Assembly: GCA_947500775.1 (NCBI GenBank)
Contig: CANMTD010000002.1
Span: 372,001 to 436,000, forward strand
Source of the DNA: an uncultured Paracoccaceae bacterium
GTDB taxonomy: Bacteria; Pseudomonadota; Alphaproteobacteria; Rhodobacterales; Rhodobacteraceae
Length of the DNA stretch: 64,000 nucleotides
Reading direction: 5' to 3'
Within the stretch, counting starts at the first letter, position 1. Each line of letters opens with the position of its first letter. Of the stretch, positions 19,017 to 28,137 are shown one piece after another. The position numbers and the translations under genes are program-made. The notes below the pieces were generated by a model. The model did no database searches and was not told the origin of the DNA. It worked only from the letters and a program-made list of their open reading frames with translations.

Positions 19017-20354
19017 TTGGACTTTTTTGGCCTGCTCCCGACTTTTGGCAATTTCGCTTACACCGTCGTGGCCTTTGTTGTCGCCCTCAGCATTATCGTT
19101 ACAGTGCATGAATACGGTCATTATATCGTCGGGCGCTGGTCGGGTATCTACGCCGAGGTGTTTTCGCTGGGCTTCGGCCCGGTTCTGATCTCGCGCGAAG
19201 ACAGGCATGGCACCCGATGGCAGATCGCAGCCTTGCCCTTCGGCGGCTACGTCAAGTTTCTGGGCGATGCCAGCGCGGTCAGCGACAAGGCCAGCGATGC
19301 TTTGGCCAAAATGGACAGCGACACGTTGCGCCACACCATGCACGGCGCGCCCCTTTGGGCCCGCGCGGCCACGGTTGCGGCGGGGCCGGTGTTCAATTTT
19401 GTCCTGTCGTTCCTGATTTTCAGCATCATCGTGTTTGTCCGGGGCGAGGCAATCGACCCGCCCACCGTCGGGTCGATCAAGAACCTGCCAGCCACCCAGA
19501 ACGCCCTGTTGCCCGATGATACCATTCTGGCAATCGCAGGGCAGGCGACCCCCGACTATGAAACCTTCTACGATGTCATCGAAAAAGGGCCGGTTGCCGA
19601 CACATTGTCCTATCGCGTGCTGCGCGACGGGGCCGAACAGGACATCACCGGACCCTATCCCTGGCCGCCGCTGATCCAGGGCGTTCAGCCCGGATCGGCC
19701 GCGGAACAGGCCGATCTGAAGGTCGGCGACGTGATCACCGCCATCGACGATTCCCCGATCATCGCCTTCAACCAGTTGAAAGACATCGTCGTCGCCTCGG
19801 ACGGGCGCGAGCTGAAGCTGGATATCTGGCGCGATGGCGAAACCCTGCAGGTCACTCTGGCGCCGCGCCGGACCGACATGCCCCAGCGTGACGGCAGTTT
19901 TGAAACCCGGTGGCTGATCGGGATGACCGGCGGATTGGTCTTTACCCCGAAAACCGAAACGCCCGGCGTGATCGGGGCGATGGGCTATGGCGTGGATCAG
20001 ACGGTCTTTATCGTCAAAAGCAGCGTTTCTGGCCTGTATCACATGGTGATCGGCGCCATCGGCACCTGTAACCTGCGGGGTCCGTTGGGGATCGCGCAGA
20101 CCTCGGGTTCGGCGGCCAGTCAGGGGATCGAAAGCTTTATCTGGTTCGTGGCGTTCCTGTCGGCGGCTGTCGGTTTTCTGAACCTGATGCCCATCCCCGT
20201 TCTGGATGGCGGCCATCTGGTCTTTCATGCCTATGAGGCGATTGCCGGGCGTCCACCGAATGACAACGTCCTGCGCGTCCTTATGACCGGCGGGCTGGCG
20301 ATACTGCTGTCTTTGATGGTGTTTGGCCTGTCCAACGACCTTTTCTGCCCATAA
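19017..20354 (+). CDS. rseP: RIP metalloprotease RseP (site-2 protease)
   Basis: A 445-residue inner-membrane zinc protease. The active-site HEYGH (IVTVHEYGHYIVGRWSG) lies in the first transmembrane region; the second metal-binding motif is NLMPIPVLDGGHLV near the C-terminus. Two PDZ-like regions lie between. It cleaves anti-sigma factors and signal-peptide remnants. The start is taken as TTG at 19017, with AGGA 8 nt upstream and no better codon. Followed by a 42-aa membrane protein and bamA. Confidence 0.93.
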   Translation: MDFFGLLPTFGNFAYTVVAFVVALSIIVTVHEYGHYIVGRWSGIYAEVFSLGFGPVLISREDRHGTRWQIAALPFGGYVKFLGDASAVSDKASDALAKMDSDTLRHTMHGAPLWARAATVAAGPVFNFVLSFLIFSIIVFVRGEAIDPPTVGSIKNLPATQNALLPDDTILAIAGQATPDYETFYDVIEKGPVADTLSYRVLRDGAEQDITGPYPWPPLIQGVQPGSAAEQADLKVGDVITAIDDSPIIAFNQLKDIVVASDGRELKLDIWRDGETLQVTLAPRRTDMPQRDGSFETRWLIGMTGGLVFTPKTETPGVIGAMGYGVDQTVFIVKSSVSGLYHMVIGAIGTCNLRGPLGIAQTSGSAASQGIESFIWFVAFLSAAVGFLNLMPIPVLDGGHLVFHAYEAIAGRPPNDNVLRVLMTGGLAILLSLMVFGLSNDLFCP

Positions 20355-20436
20355 GGGCAGGCCCATCTGCCCCATTCATGCCACATTCACCGGATATTTC
20401 ACGGATATCCGCTGCATGCTGACAGGAGGGTGTGAG

Positions 20437-20565
20437 ATGGAGACGATTCAAAACGGCTATCGCGGCCTTTCGCTGTTGGTGAACCTGAATTGGGATCGCC
20501 TGTTCTATTTTGCGACCATCTTTGCGGCGCTGATGGCCGGGGCGTACCTGGGCTCGCTGCTTTAG
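20437..20565 (+). CDS. Small single-pass membrane protein between rseP and bamA
   Basis: A 42-residue open frame with a strong AGGAGGG ribosome-binding site 9 nt before its ATG. Residues 1-20 are polar (METIQNGYRGLSLLVNLNWD) and residues 22-42 form one hydrophobic segment ending GAYLGSLL. The position between rseP and bamA, both outer-membrane quality-control genes, suggests an envelope role. I do not recognise a named family and assign no function. A longer frame upstream overlaps the end of rseP but lacks a good start. Confidence 0.65.
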   Translation: METIQNGYRGLSLLVNLNWDRLFYFATIFAALMAGAYLGSLL

Positions 20566-20697
20566 AACATCTTCCATATAATCTGACGGGTTATGACGCA
20601 GGGATCACATGGGGATGCCTGCGTTTCGTCTTTTGACAAGCCGTTGCTTTCCCGGTACTCAGTATCACAGAAAAATGAGTCAGTGCGGGGCAGGCGG

Positions 20698-23034
20698 ATG
20701 ACCACAAAAACAGGCGGAAAATCAGCGCATAAGTGCACCCAAAAGCGATTTATAGCACAGCTGTTCTTTTCATTTATGTTCGCGTTTACAGTGGCTTGCG
20801 GGATGCAGGCCACGCCTGCGCAGGCGCAAACCTATCGTTTCAGTTCGGTTCAGATCGAAGGCAATCAGCGGGTCGATGGGGCCACAATCCTGAATTACGC
20901 CGGAATCGAACGCGGCCAGAGCCTGAGCGCGGGGCAGCTGAACAGCGCCTATCAGCGAGTTGTCGATAGTGGCCTTTTTGAAACAGTCGAGTTTGTTCCG
21001 GCCGGCAATACCCTGCAGATCACCGTCAAGGAATATCCAACCGTCAACCTGGTCAACTTCGAAGGCAACAAAAAGCTGAAGGACGAGGAACTGGCAACAA
21101 TCGTCCAGTCGCAATCGCGCCGGGTCTATAGTCCCCGTCAGGCTGAGGCCGACGCGGCATCGATTGTCACCGCCTATGAACAATCAGGGCGCATTGCCGC
21201 CACCGTGACCCCGCGCATCATCCGGCGGTCCGACAACCGCGTCGACCTGATCTTTGAAATCGCCGAAGGCCGCGTGGTCGAGATTGAGCGGATTTCCTTT
21301 GTCGGCAACCGCACCTATTCGGAACGTCGCCTGCGCCGGGCCTTGCAGACCAAACAGGCCGGGCTGTTGCGCCGGTTGGTGTCGCGCGACACTTTTATCG
21401 CCGACCGGATCGAGTTCGATAAACAGGTCCTGCGGGATTTCTATATGTCGCGCGGCTACATCGATTTTCAGGTGCTGTCGGTCAATTCCGAACTGACCCG
21501 CCGCCGCGATGCGTTTCTGATCACCTTCAACATCCGCGAAGGCCAGCAGTTCAAATTCGGCGAGGTCACGGCCACATCTGATCTGGCCGAGATCGACCCC
21601 GATGAGTTTCAGGCCGCGATCAAGGTGCGCCCCGGCGTTGTCTATACGCCCTCGCTGGTGGAAAACACGATTGCCCGACTGGAACGGCTGGCGTTGCAGA
21701 AAGGGTTGAACTTTATCCGGGTCGAACCCCGGATCAACCGCGACGAACGCAATCTTGCCCTGGACGTTGAATTTGCCATCACACGCGGGCCTCGCGTGTT
21801 TGTCGAAAGGATCGACATCGAAGGCAACTCGACCACGCTGGACCGCGTTGTCCGCCGTCAGTTCCGGACCGTCGAAGGCGACCCGTTCAACCCGCGCGAA
21901 GTCCGTGATGCCGCTGAACGCATCCGCGCGCTTGGCTTCTTCAGTACCGCCGAGGTCGAGGCCCGCGAAGGGACCACTCCGGATCAGGTGATCGTCGACG
22001 TGAACGTCGAAGAACAGCCCTCTGGATCGCTGTCGTTCGGCCTGAACTACAGTGTCGAAGACGGCGTTGGCGCGGCCGTCAGCTTTACCGAAACCAACTT
22101 TCTGGGGCGCGGCCAGTTCCTGAACTTCACGATCGGCACCGGGGTGGACAACGCCCAATATGCCGTTCGCTTTGCCGAACCGGCCTTTCTGGGGCGGGAC
22201 GTGCGGTTTGGCTTTGATGCGCGATACGATGAAACCGATGAACAGAACGACACCGACTACAGGACCCGGACAATCAGCGTCAGCCCGTCGCTGACCTTCC
22301 CGGTTGGCGAAAACAGCCGTCTGCAACTGCGCTATGCCATCGAGGAAGAAAACCTGTTTTCCTACACCGGCTCTTCGTCGATCATTCAGGCCGAAGTGGA
22401 CGAAGGCGCCCTGATCACCAGCCGTATCGGATATACCTACAGCTATGATACCCGCCGGTCAGGCCTGAACCCGAACGCGGGCATTCAACTGCGGTTCAGC
22501 CAGGATTATGCCGGTCTTGGGGGCGATGTGGATTACATTGAAACCTCCGGTCTGGTCGGCGCGGAGGCTCAGATCTTCAATGAAGATGTGACATTGCGTG
22601 CGGAACTCGAAGCGGGTGCGCTGAGCATGATCAATGGCGACAGCCGCGTGGTCGATCGTTTCTTCCTGAACGGCAAGATTCGCGGCTTCGAAGGCAACGG
22701 CATTGGCCCACGCGATCCCGAACGCAGCAACGGCGAGGCCTTGGGCGGGAATGCCTTTCTTGCGGCACGCTTCGAGGCAGAGTTCCCGGTCGGCATCCCC
22801 GAAGAATACGGGATCACCGGTGGTGTGTTTGCCGATGTCGGATCGGTCTGGAGCCTGGACAACGACGGCGGTGGCGCCATTGATGATAGCCTGAAACTGC
22901 GGTCTGTCGTCGGCGTGTCGGTATTCTGGACAACCCCGCTTGGTCCGCTGCGGTTCAACTTTTCCAAGGCGATCCAGAAAGAAGACTTCGACCGGGAGCA
23001 GAATTTCGATCTGACCATCTCGACGCGGTTCTGA
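20698..23034 (+). CDS. bamA: Outer-membrane protein assembly factor BamA
   Basis: A 778-residue Omp85 protein. A signal peptide (FSFMFAFTVACGMQATPAQAQ) is followed by five POTRA domains (first FSSVQIEGNQRVDGATILNYAGI) and a C-terminal 16-strand barrel ending in aromatic STRF. The barrel shows the family elements DPERSNGEALGGNAF and VGVSVFWTTPLGPLRF. It inserts outer-membrane proteins. I chose the ATG at 20698; the frame remains open upstream to 20593 but that extension is not signal-like. Its stop overlaps the skp start (TGATG). Confidence 0.95.
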   Translation: MTTKTGGKSAHKCTQKRFIAQLFFSFMFAFTVACGMQATPAQAQTYRFSSVQIEGNQRVDGATILNYAGIERGQSLSAGQLNSAYQRVVDSGLFETVEFVPAGNTLQITVKEYPTVNLVNFEGNKKLKDEELATIVQSQSRRVYSPRQAEADAASIVTAYEQSGRIAATVTPRIIRRSDNRVDLIFEIAEGRVVEIERISFVGNRTYSERRLRRALQTKQAGLLRRLVSRDTFIADRIEFDKQVLRDFYMSRGYIDFQVLSVNSELTRRRDAFLITFNIREGQQFKFGEVTATSDLAEIDPDEFQAAIKVRPGVVYTPSLVENTIARLERLALQKGLNFIRVEPRINRDERNLALDVEFAITRGPRVFVERIDIEGNSTTLDRVVRRQFRTVEGDPFNPREVRDAAERIRALGFFSTAEVEAREGTTPDQVIVDVNVEEQPSGSLSFGLNYSVEDGVGAAVSFTETNFLGRGQFLNFTIGTGVDNAQYAVRFAEPAFLGRDVRFGFDARYDETDEQNDTDYRTRTISVSPSLTFPVGENSRLQLRYAIEEENLFSYTGSSSIIQAEVDEGALITSRIGYTYSYDTRRSGLNPNAGIQLRFSQDYAGLGGDVDYIETSGLVGAEAQIFNEDVTLRAELEAGALSMINGDSRVVDRFFLNGKIRGFEGNGIGPRDPERSNGEALGGNAFLAARFEAEFPVGIPEEYGITGGVFADVGSVWSLDNDGGGAIDDSLKLRSVVGVSVFWTTPLGPLRFNFSKAIQKEDFDREQNFDLTISTRF

Positions 23035-23603
23035 TGCGCGTCAGGGCCATCTTGTTTGGCGTTGCCTTGGCTATCATCGGGGCCGTTTTACCGGCGGCGT
23101 CGCAAGGACAGGACATCGCGCCGACACTGCACAGCCCCATTCTGACGGTGGATCGCGAACGCCTGTTTTCGCGGTCCTCCTATGGGCAAAGCATCTTGGC
23201 GGAATTCGACGCGGAATCCACGGCATTGGCCACCGAAAACCGGCGGATAGAAACCGAACTGATGTCCGAAGAACGCGCGTTGACCGACAGTCGCCCCACG
23301 ATGGCCGCCGCGGCCTTTCGTCAGAAAGCAAAAGAGTTCGACGAAAAGGTCGTCGCCATCCGTGAAGCGCAGGACGCAAAAGCGCGAAATCTGGTGGGCC
23401 GCCGCGAGCAGGTACAGCAAAAGTTCTATCAGGATGTGCTGCCGATCCTGACCGAAATCGTGCGCGAACGCGGGGCCGTCATGGTTCTGGAAAACCGTGC
23501 AGTGTTTCTGTCGGCCGACCAGATCGACATAACCAACGAAGCGATCACCCGGATCGACACCCATTTTCAGCCGCCCTCCGCCTCTGATACCTCTCCCGAC
23601 TAG
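23034..23603 (+). CDS. skp: OmpH/Skp-family periplasmic chaperone
   Basis: A 189-residue exported protein. The signal peptide is ILFGVALAIIGAVLPAASQGQ. It is followed by PILTVDRERLFSRSSYGQSIL (family N-strand), a long charged coiled-coil helix pair (about residues 55-125) and a C-terminal strand GAVMVLENRAVFLSADQIDIT. Skp shields unfolded outer-membrane proteins on the way to BamA. It overlaps the bamA stop by one base. lpxD, which follows skp in many proteobacteria, is absent here. Confidence 0.88.
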   Translation: MRVRAILFGVALAIIGAVLPAASQGQDIAPTLHSPILTVDRERLFSRSSYGQSILAEFDAESTALATENRRIETELMSEERALTDSRPTMAAAAFRQKAKEFDEKVVAIREAQDAKARNLVGRREQVQQKFYQDVLPILTEIVRERGAVMVLENRAVFLSADQIDITNEAITRIDTHFQPPSASDTSPD

Positions 23604-23685
23604 CGGTGCTTGTATCGCTTTGGCCGAGTTGATAGGTCGGATGTAACGCCGGAACACCGGCCCGCATGAAAAAGGAGTGCAGGAT

Positions 23686-24147
23686 ATGACAGAGCAAATG
23701 GTCACCGAGGCCGACATCGAGCTGATCCAGCGCATTATCCCGCACCGTTACCCGTTTCTGCTGATCGACAAGGTCCGCGATATCGATCCGCACAAAAGCG
23801 CGGTCGGCATCAAGAATGTCACCTTCAACGAACCCCATTTCCAAGGCCATTTCCCGGGCGCTCCGATCATGCCCGGCGTCACCATCATCGAAGCGATGGC
23901 CCAGACCGCCGCGGTGATGGTCGGGATCTCGCTGGATATGGCGGATAAGGATCTGCTGGTCTATTTCATGGCCATCGACAAATGCAAATTCCGCCGCAAA
24001 GTGGTGCCCGGCGACGTTCTGGAACTGCATGTCGAAGCGAAACGCGGCGGCTCGAAAATCTGGAAATTCGAAGGGATTGCCAAGGTCGACGGGGAAATGG
24101 CCGCTCAGGCCGAATTCACCGCGATGATGGACCTTCCGCAGGAGTAA
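23686..24147 (+). CDS. fabZ: 3-hydroxyacyl-ACP dehydratase FabZ
   Basis: A 153-residue hot-dog-fold enzyme of fatty-acid synthesis. Family motifs are [14 protein letters not shown] (catalytic His), [26 protein letters not shown] (catalytic Glu) and [13 protein letters not shown]. The ATG at 23686 is chosen because AAGGAG lies 8-9 nt upstream; a GTG nine bases earlier is in frame. Five bases separate it from lpxA. Confidence 0.95.
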   Translation: MTEQMVTEADIELIQRIIPHRYPFLLIDKVRDIDPHKSAVGIKNVTFNEPHFQGHFPGAPIMPGVTIIEAMAQTAAVMVGISLDMADKDLLVYFMAIDKCKFRRKVVPGDVLELHVEAKRGGSKIWKFEGIAKVDGEMAAQAEFTAMMDLPQE

Positions 24148-24152
24148 GCCGG

Positions 24153-24950
24153 ATGGCGATTGATTCCTCTGCCCGTATTCATGCCTCTGCCGTGATCGAA
24201 GATGGCGCCACGATCGGCGCCGGTGCTGTGATCGGACCGTTCAGCGTGATCGGCCCCGACGTCACCCTTGCCGAAGGGGTCGAGGTGAAAAGCCATGCGG
24301 TGATCACCGGGCTGACAACGATCGGCGCGGAAACCGTGGTGTTCCCCTTTGCCAATATCGGCGATGTGCCGCAGGATCTGAAATACCAGGGCGAAAAGAC
24401 CCGGTTAGAGGTCGGCGCGCGCAACCGTATCCGCGAAGGCGTGACCATGAACACCGGCACCGAAGGCGGCGGCGGTCTGACCCGCGTCGGCGACGATTGC
24501 CTGTTCATGACCGGCGCGCATGTCGGGCATGATGCTATCGTCGGCAACCGGGTGATCATGGCCAATAACGCCGCTTTGGCCGGGCATTGCGTGATCGACG
24601 ACGATGTCATCATCGGCGGCCTGTCGGGCATCCACCAATGGGTGCGGATCGGCCGCGGGGCGATCATCGGCGCGGTGACGATGGTCACCAATGACGTGAT
24701 CCCTTACGGGTTGGTGCAGGGGCCGCGCGGCGTGCTGGACGGGCTGAACCTGATCGGGCTGAAACGCAAGGGCGTGGCCCGTGCCGATATCACCGCCCTG
24801 CGGGCGGCCTATCAGGCGCTGGCGCAGGGCGAAGGCGCGTTTCAGGAACGCGCCCAGCGGCTGGCCGATGAAACCGACAGCGATTACGTGCGCGAGGTTG
24901 TCGCCTTTATCCTGGGCGAAAGCGACCGCTCGTATCTGACGCCGAGCTGA
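24153..24950 (+). CDS. lpxA: Acyl-ACP--UDP-N-acetylglucosamine O-acyltransferase
   Basis: A 265-residue left-handed beta-helix acyltransferase that starts lipid A synthesis. Hexapeptide repeats run from residue 6 (IHASAVIEDGATIGAGAVIG) to about 185. Conserved segments are NIGDVPQDLKY, GTEGGGGLTRVGDDCLFMTGAHVGHD (catalytic His region), and IHQWVRIGRGAIIGAVTMV, followed by a C-terminal helical domain. GGAG precedes the ATG. Next gene lpxI after 4 bp. Confidence 0.95.
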   Translation: MAIDSSARIHASAVIEDGATIGAGAVIGPFSVIGPDVTLAEGVEVKSHAVITGLTTIGAETVVFPFANIGDVPQDLKYQGEKTRLEVGARNRIREGVTMNTGTEGGGGLTRVGDDCLFMTGAHVGHDAIVGNRVIMANNAALAGHCVIDDDVIIGGLSGIHQWVRIGRGAIIGAVTMVTNDVIPYGLVQGPRGVLDGLNLIGLKRKGVARADITALRAAYQALAQGEGAFQERAQRLADETDSDYVREVVAFILGESDRSYLTPS

Positions 24951-24954
24951 CGCC

Positions 24955-25791
24955 ATGACCGCACCCAAGACCGCGATCATCGCCGGACGGGGCGTATTGC
25001 CGGGATTGCTGGCCGACCGGCTGGAACGCGATGGCGCGGCCTTTGTGATTGCCGAGCTTGCGGGGTTTCCGATGGAAAACCGCGCAGGCCGCCCGGTCGA
25101 GACCTTCGCCGTCGAAGGGCTGGCGCTGTTGTTCGACCGGTTGCAGGCGCTGGCGGTCACGCAGGTGATCTTTGCCGGGGCCGTGGCGCGCACCCGGCTG
25201 GACCCGACCAAAATCGATCCCAAGACCGCGCAACTGCTGCCCAAAATCCTGCCCGCGCTGCAACAGGGCGACGATGCCACGCTGCGGGCGGTAATCTCGC
25301 TGTTCGAAGAGGCGGGTTTTGCCGTTCTGGGGGTCGAGGCCGTGGCCCCCGATCTGGTGCCGCAGGCGGGCGTTCTGGGAACGGTGCAGCCCGGCACCGC
25401 GGATGAACAGGATGCGGCCCGCGCGGCGACGATTGTCGAGCTCTTGGGCGCGGCGGATGTCGGGCAGGGGGCCGTGGTGGCGCAGGGCCTGTGCCTTGCG
25501 GTCGAAAGCCTGCCGGGCACCGATGCGATGTTGCGCTGGGTGCGCGATGTGGCAGGCGCGATGCGCCCGGATGCCAATGGCGCCAAGGGCGTGCTTTATA
25601 AGGCGCCGAAACCGGGGCAGGAACGCCGGGTCGATCTGCCCGCCATTGGTCCGGACACAGTGATCGCCGCAGACGCCGCCGGGCTGGCCGGTATCGTGAT
25701 CGAAGCGGGCGGCGTGATGTTGCTGGACCCCGACGCCACATTGGCCGAGGCCGAGGCGCGCGGGCTGTTCATATGGGCGCGCACCCCTTGA
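24955..25791 (+). CDS. lpxI: UDP-2,3-diacylglucosamine diphosphatase LpxI
   Basis: A 278-residue LpxI-type protein (DUF1009), the alphaproteobacterial replacement for LpxH, cleaving UDP-2,3-diacylglucosamine to lipid X. Typical features are the N-terminal IIAGRGVLPGLLAD, a mid-region with ALLPKILPALQQGDDATLRAVISLFEEAGF, and the C-terminal DLPAIGPDTVIAADAAGLAGIVIEAGGVMLLD. It overlaps lpxB by 19 bp, so the two are probably coupled. The order lpxA-lpxI-lpxB is common in this class. Confidence 0.92.
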   Translation: MTAPKTAIIAGRGVLPGLLADRLERDGAAFVIAELAGFPMENRAGRPVETFAVEGLALLFDRLQALAVTQVIFAGAVARTRLDPTKIDPKTAQLLPKILPALQQGDDATLRAVISLFEEAGFAVLGVEAVAPDLVPQAGVLGTVQPGTADEQDAARAATIVELLGAADVGQGAVVAQGLCLAVESLPGTDAMLRWVRDVAGAMRPDANGAKGVLYKAPKPGQERRVDLPAIGPDTVIAADAAGLAGIVIEAGGVMLLDPDATLAEAEARGLFIWARTP

Positions 25792-26969
25792 GACGGTTTT
25801 TCCTGATCGCAGGCGAACCTTCGGGGGATGCGCTGGGGGCCGCACTGATGGCGGGGATGAAACAGCTGGACCCGGATGCGGTTTTTACCGGCGTCGGTGG
25901 CCCGCTGATGCAAGTCGAAGGGCTGGACAGTCTGTTCCCGATGGATGAGCTGAGCGTGATGGGGCTGGCCGAGGTTCTGCCGAAATACCGCCAGTTGATG
26001 CGCCGCATCACGCAATGCACCGAGGCTGTGGTCAAGATGGCGCCCGACGCGCTGATCACCATCGACAGCCCGGATTTCTGCCTGCGGGTGGCCAAACGCG
26101 TCAAGGCGGTCTCGGACATCCGCACGGTGCATTATGTGGCGCCGACCGTCTGGGCGTGGCGGCCGGGGCGCGCGGCCAAGATGGCACAGATGATCGACCA
26201 TGTGCTGGCGCTGTTCCCGTTCGAACCACCCTATATGGAAGCGGTGGGGATACGCTGCGATTTTGTCGGGCATCCGGTGGTCTCCAGCCCCAAGGCGGAT
26301 GACGCCGATGCCGCCGCATTCCGCGCCGCCCATGGCATCGCCGCCGACGCGCCGCTGATCCTGGTCCTGCCCGGATCGCGGCTGGGCGAGGTCGGGCGCC
26401 TGGCGCCCATCTTCGGTCAGGCGCTGGCCCCGGTTCTGGCCCGCCATCCAGAGGCGCGCGTGGTGCTGCCCGCCGCAGCACCCGTGGCCAGACAGGTGCA
26501 ATCTCTGGTGAAATCCTGGCCGACGGCGCCCATCATTCTGGACCCGCGCGCGCGGTCGAAAGAGGACGCGCTGGCCGAAAAACGCGCGGCCTTCCGCGCG
26601 GCGGATGTGGCGCTGGCGGCCTCGGGGACGGTCTCATTGGAACTGGCGGCGGCGCAGACGCCGATGGTCATCGCTTATGACATGAACTGGTTCAGCCGGA
26701 AAATGATCGCCCGGATGTTGCGGATCGATACGGTGACATTGGTCAATATCGTGACCGACACCCGCGCCGTGCCCGAATTTCTTGGCGACGACTGCGTCCC
26801 GGGCCCAATCGGCGCGGCGGTGCTGGATCTGCTGGACGATCAGGGCGCGCGCGCGGCCCAGATCACGGCCGCCGCCGAAACCATGCGCCTGCTGGGGCAG
26901 GGCGGCGAGGCCCCGGGCCTGCGCGCGGCACGGGCGGTTCTGAACGGGCTTGATAAACGGCAAAGTTGA
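25773..26969 (+). CDS. lpxB: Lipid-A-disaccharide synthase
   Basis: A 398-residue glycosyltransferase (GT19) joining UDP-diacylglucosamine and lipid X. It begins FFLIAGEPSGDALGAALM and contains VGGPLM, SPDFCLRVAKRVK, HYVAPTVWAWRPGRAAKM, ALFPFEPPYME and LPGSRLGEVGRL, all hallmarks. The start overlaps lpxI. The ATG at 25773 is used since the sequence immediately after matches the family N-terminus. Confidence 0.95.
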   Translation: MGAHPLRRFFLIAGEPSGDALGAALMAGMKQLDPDAVFTGVGGPLMQVEGLDSLFPMDELSVMGLAEVLPKYRQLMRRITQCTEAVVKMAPDALITIDSPDFCLRVAKRVKAVSDIRTVHYVAPTVWAWRPGRAAKMAQMIDHVLALFPFEPPYMEAVGIRCDFVGHPVVSSPKADDADAAAFRAAHGIAADAPLILVLPGSRLGEVGRLAPIFGQALAPVLARHPEARVVLPAAAPVARQVQSLVKSWPTAPIILDPRARSKEDALAEKRAAFRAADVALAASGTVSLELAAAQTPMVIAYDMNWFSRKMIARMLRIDTVTLVNIVTDTRAVPEFLGDDCVPGPIGAAVLDLLDDQGARAAQITAAAETMRLLGQGGEAPGLRAARAVLNGLDKRQS

Positions 26970-27043
26970 CAGACAATCGGTTGACGGCGCGGAACTTTCT
27001 GCGTGACACTGTCATACAATGCAAAACCGCTCAGGATGTATCG

Positions 27044-27565
27044 ATGACACGTATCTGTTTTATCCTGTGCCTGGTTTTCTGTGTCCCAACGGCGGGCGTC
27101 GCGCAGGATTATGACATACGCAGCCTGCCCAAAGGATATTCGGTCAGTTGGGACACCGATATCGGACGTACGACATTCACGCTGACCGGCCGGCTGAAAG
27201 GGCATTTTACGCGCGACGATTCAAAAAAACGCGCGCAGGAAGGCGTGATTTTCCTGAACAAGAAGGGCGAAACCAAACGCTTCACGTCAAAAGAGTTCGA
27301 TATTTCATTTCGTCCGCACGATTGCTTTCTGACTGCGGGGCTTTGCAAATACAAAGAAGAACTGTCGGATGGGCGCTATCGTTTCATGAGACGCGAAGCG
27401 ACGGTCAAAGATAATGACTGGAGCTACCGCCTGTACTTTCAAAAAGACGGAAAATGGGTTTTGGAAGAACAGGGAACATATACCGTCGATTCATACGGCT
27501 ATGTTATTGAACGCAATTTCATGTCTGATGGCAAAAAACACTGGTCGCGCAGGATTGACAATTAA
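27044..27565 (+). CDS. Exported hypothetical protein
   Basis: A 173-residue protein that I do not recognise. A signal peptide (MTRICFILCLVFCVPTAGVAQ) is followed by a beta-strand-rich, lysine- and aromatic-rich body with a cysteine pair (HDCFLTAGLCKY). The ATG at 27044 has AGGA 7 nt upstream; the frame extends to 26966 but without a signal sequence. Its composition is visibly less GC-rich and more lysine-rich than the flanking genes, which suggests recent acquisition or relaxed selection. It lies 74 bp after lpxB and converges on the pseudouridine synthase gene. Confidence 0.7.
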   Translation: MTRICFILCLVFCVPTAGVAQDYDIRSLPKGYSVSWDTDIGRTTFTLTGRLKGHFTRDDSKKRAQEGVIFLNKKGETKRFTSKEFDISFRPHDCFLTAGLCKYKEELSDGRYRFMRREATVKDNDWSYRLYFQKDGKWVLEEQGTYTVDSYGYVIERNFMSDGKKHWSRRIDN

Positions 27566-27579
27566 CTGCTGAGCGGGGC

Positions 27580-28128
27580 CTAAGCCTCGCGCCAAGTGCC
27601 GTTTTCGATGCCCTCGATCGTCCAGTCGCCCACGCGGTAGCGGATCAGCCGCAGGGTGGGGTGGCCGATGGCGGCGGTCATGCGCCGCACCTGCCGGTTG
27701 CGCCCTTCGGATATCGTCACCTCGATCCAGCAATCGGGCACCGATTTGCGAAACCGTACCGGCGGATCGCGGGGCCACAGCGGGTCCGGCGCATCCATCT
27801 GGCGTATTTGGGCCGGTGCGGTCATCCCGTCCTTCAGCATCACACCGTCGCGCAGTTGTTGCAGGCTGTCGTCGCCGGGGATGCCTTCGACCTGAACCCA
27901 ATAGGTTTTCGAGGTCTTGTGCCGGGGATCGCTGATCCGGTGCTGTAGCCTGCCGTTGTCGGTCAGCACCAGCAACCCCTCGCTGTCCTTGTCCAGCCGC
28001 CCGGCGGCATAGACCCCGGGCACGTCGATAAAGTCCGACAGCGTCTTGCGCGGTGACCCGGCGGTGCCCGCATCGGTGAACTGCGACAGAACGCCGAAGG
28101 GTTTGTTGAACAGGACGATGCGGGTCAT
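27580..28128 (-). CDS. rRNA large-subunit pseudouridine synthase (RluE-like, RsuA family)
   Basis: A 182-residue RsuA/RluB/RluE/RluF-family protein without an N-terminal S4 domain. The catalytic segment is [17 protein letters not shown]; the C-terminal [27 protein letters not shown] is also diagnostic. The small size and missing S4 domain favour the RluE type, which modifies U2457 of 23S rRNA in E. coli. It faces the exported hypothetical gene, stops 14 bp apart. 9 bp upstream on the same strand is mnmA. Confidence 0.88.
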   Translation of the reverse strand: MTRIVLFNKPFGVLSQFTDAGTAGSPRKTLSDFIDVPGVYAAGRLDKDSEGLLVLTDNGRLQHRISDPRHKTSKTYWVQVEGIPGDDSLQQLRDGVMLKDGMTAPAQIRQMDAPDPLWPRDPPVRFRKSVPDCWIEVTISEGRNRQVRRMTAAIGHPTLRLIRYRVGDWTIEGIENGTWREA

Positions 28129-28137
28129 GGGCGCGCG

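Noticed and set aside
16986-20375. 1129-codon minus-strand frame
   Set aside because: It lies antisense to cdsA, dxr and rseP, which have full family motifs; the translation is His/Gln/Arg-rich, as expected for an antisense shadow in high-GC DNA.
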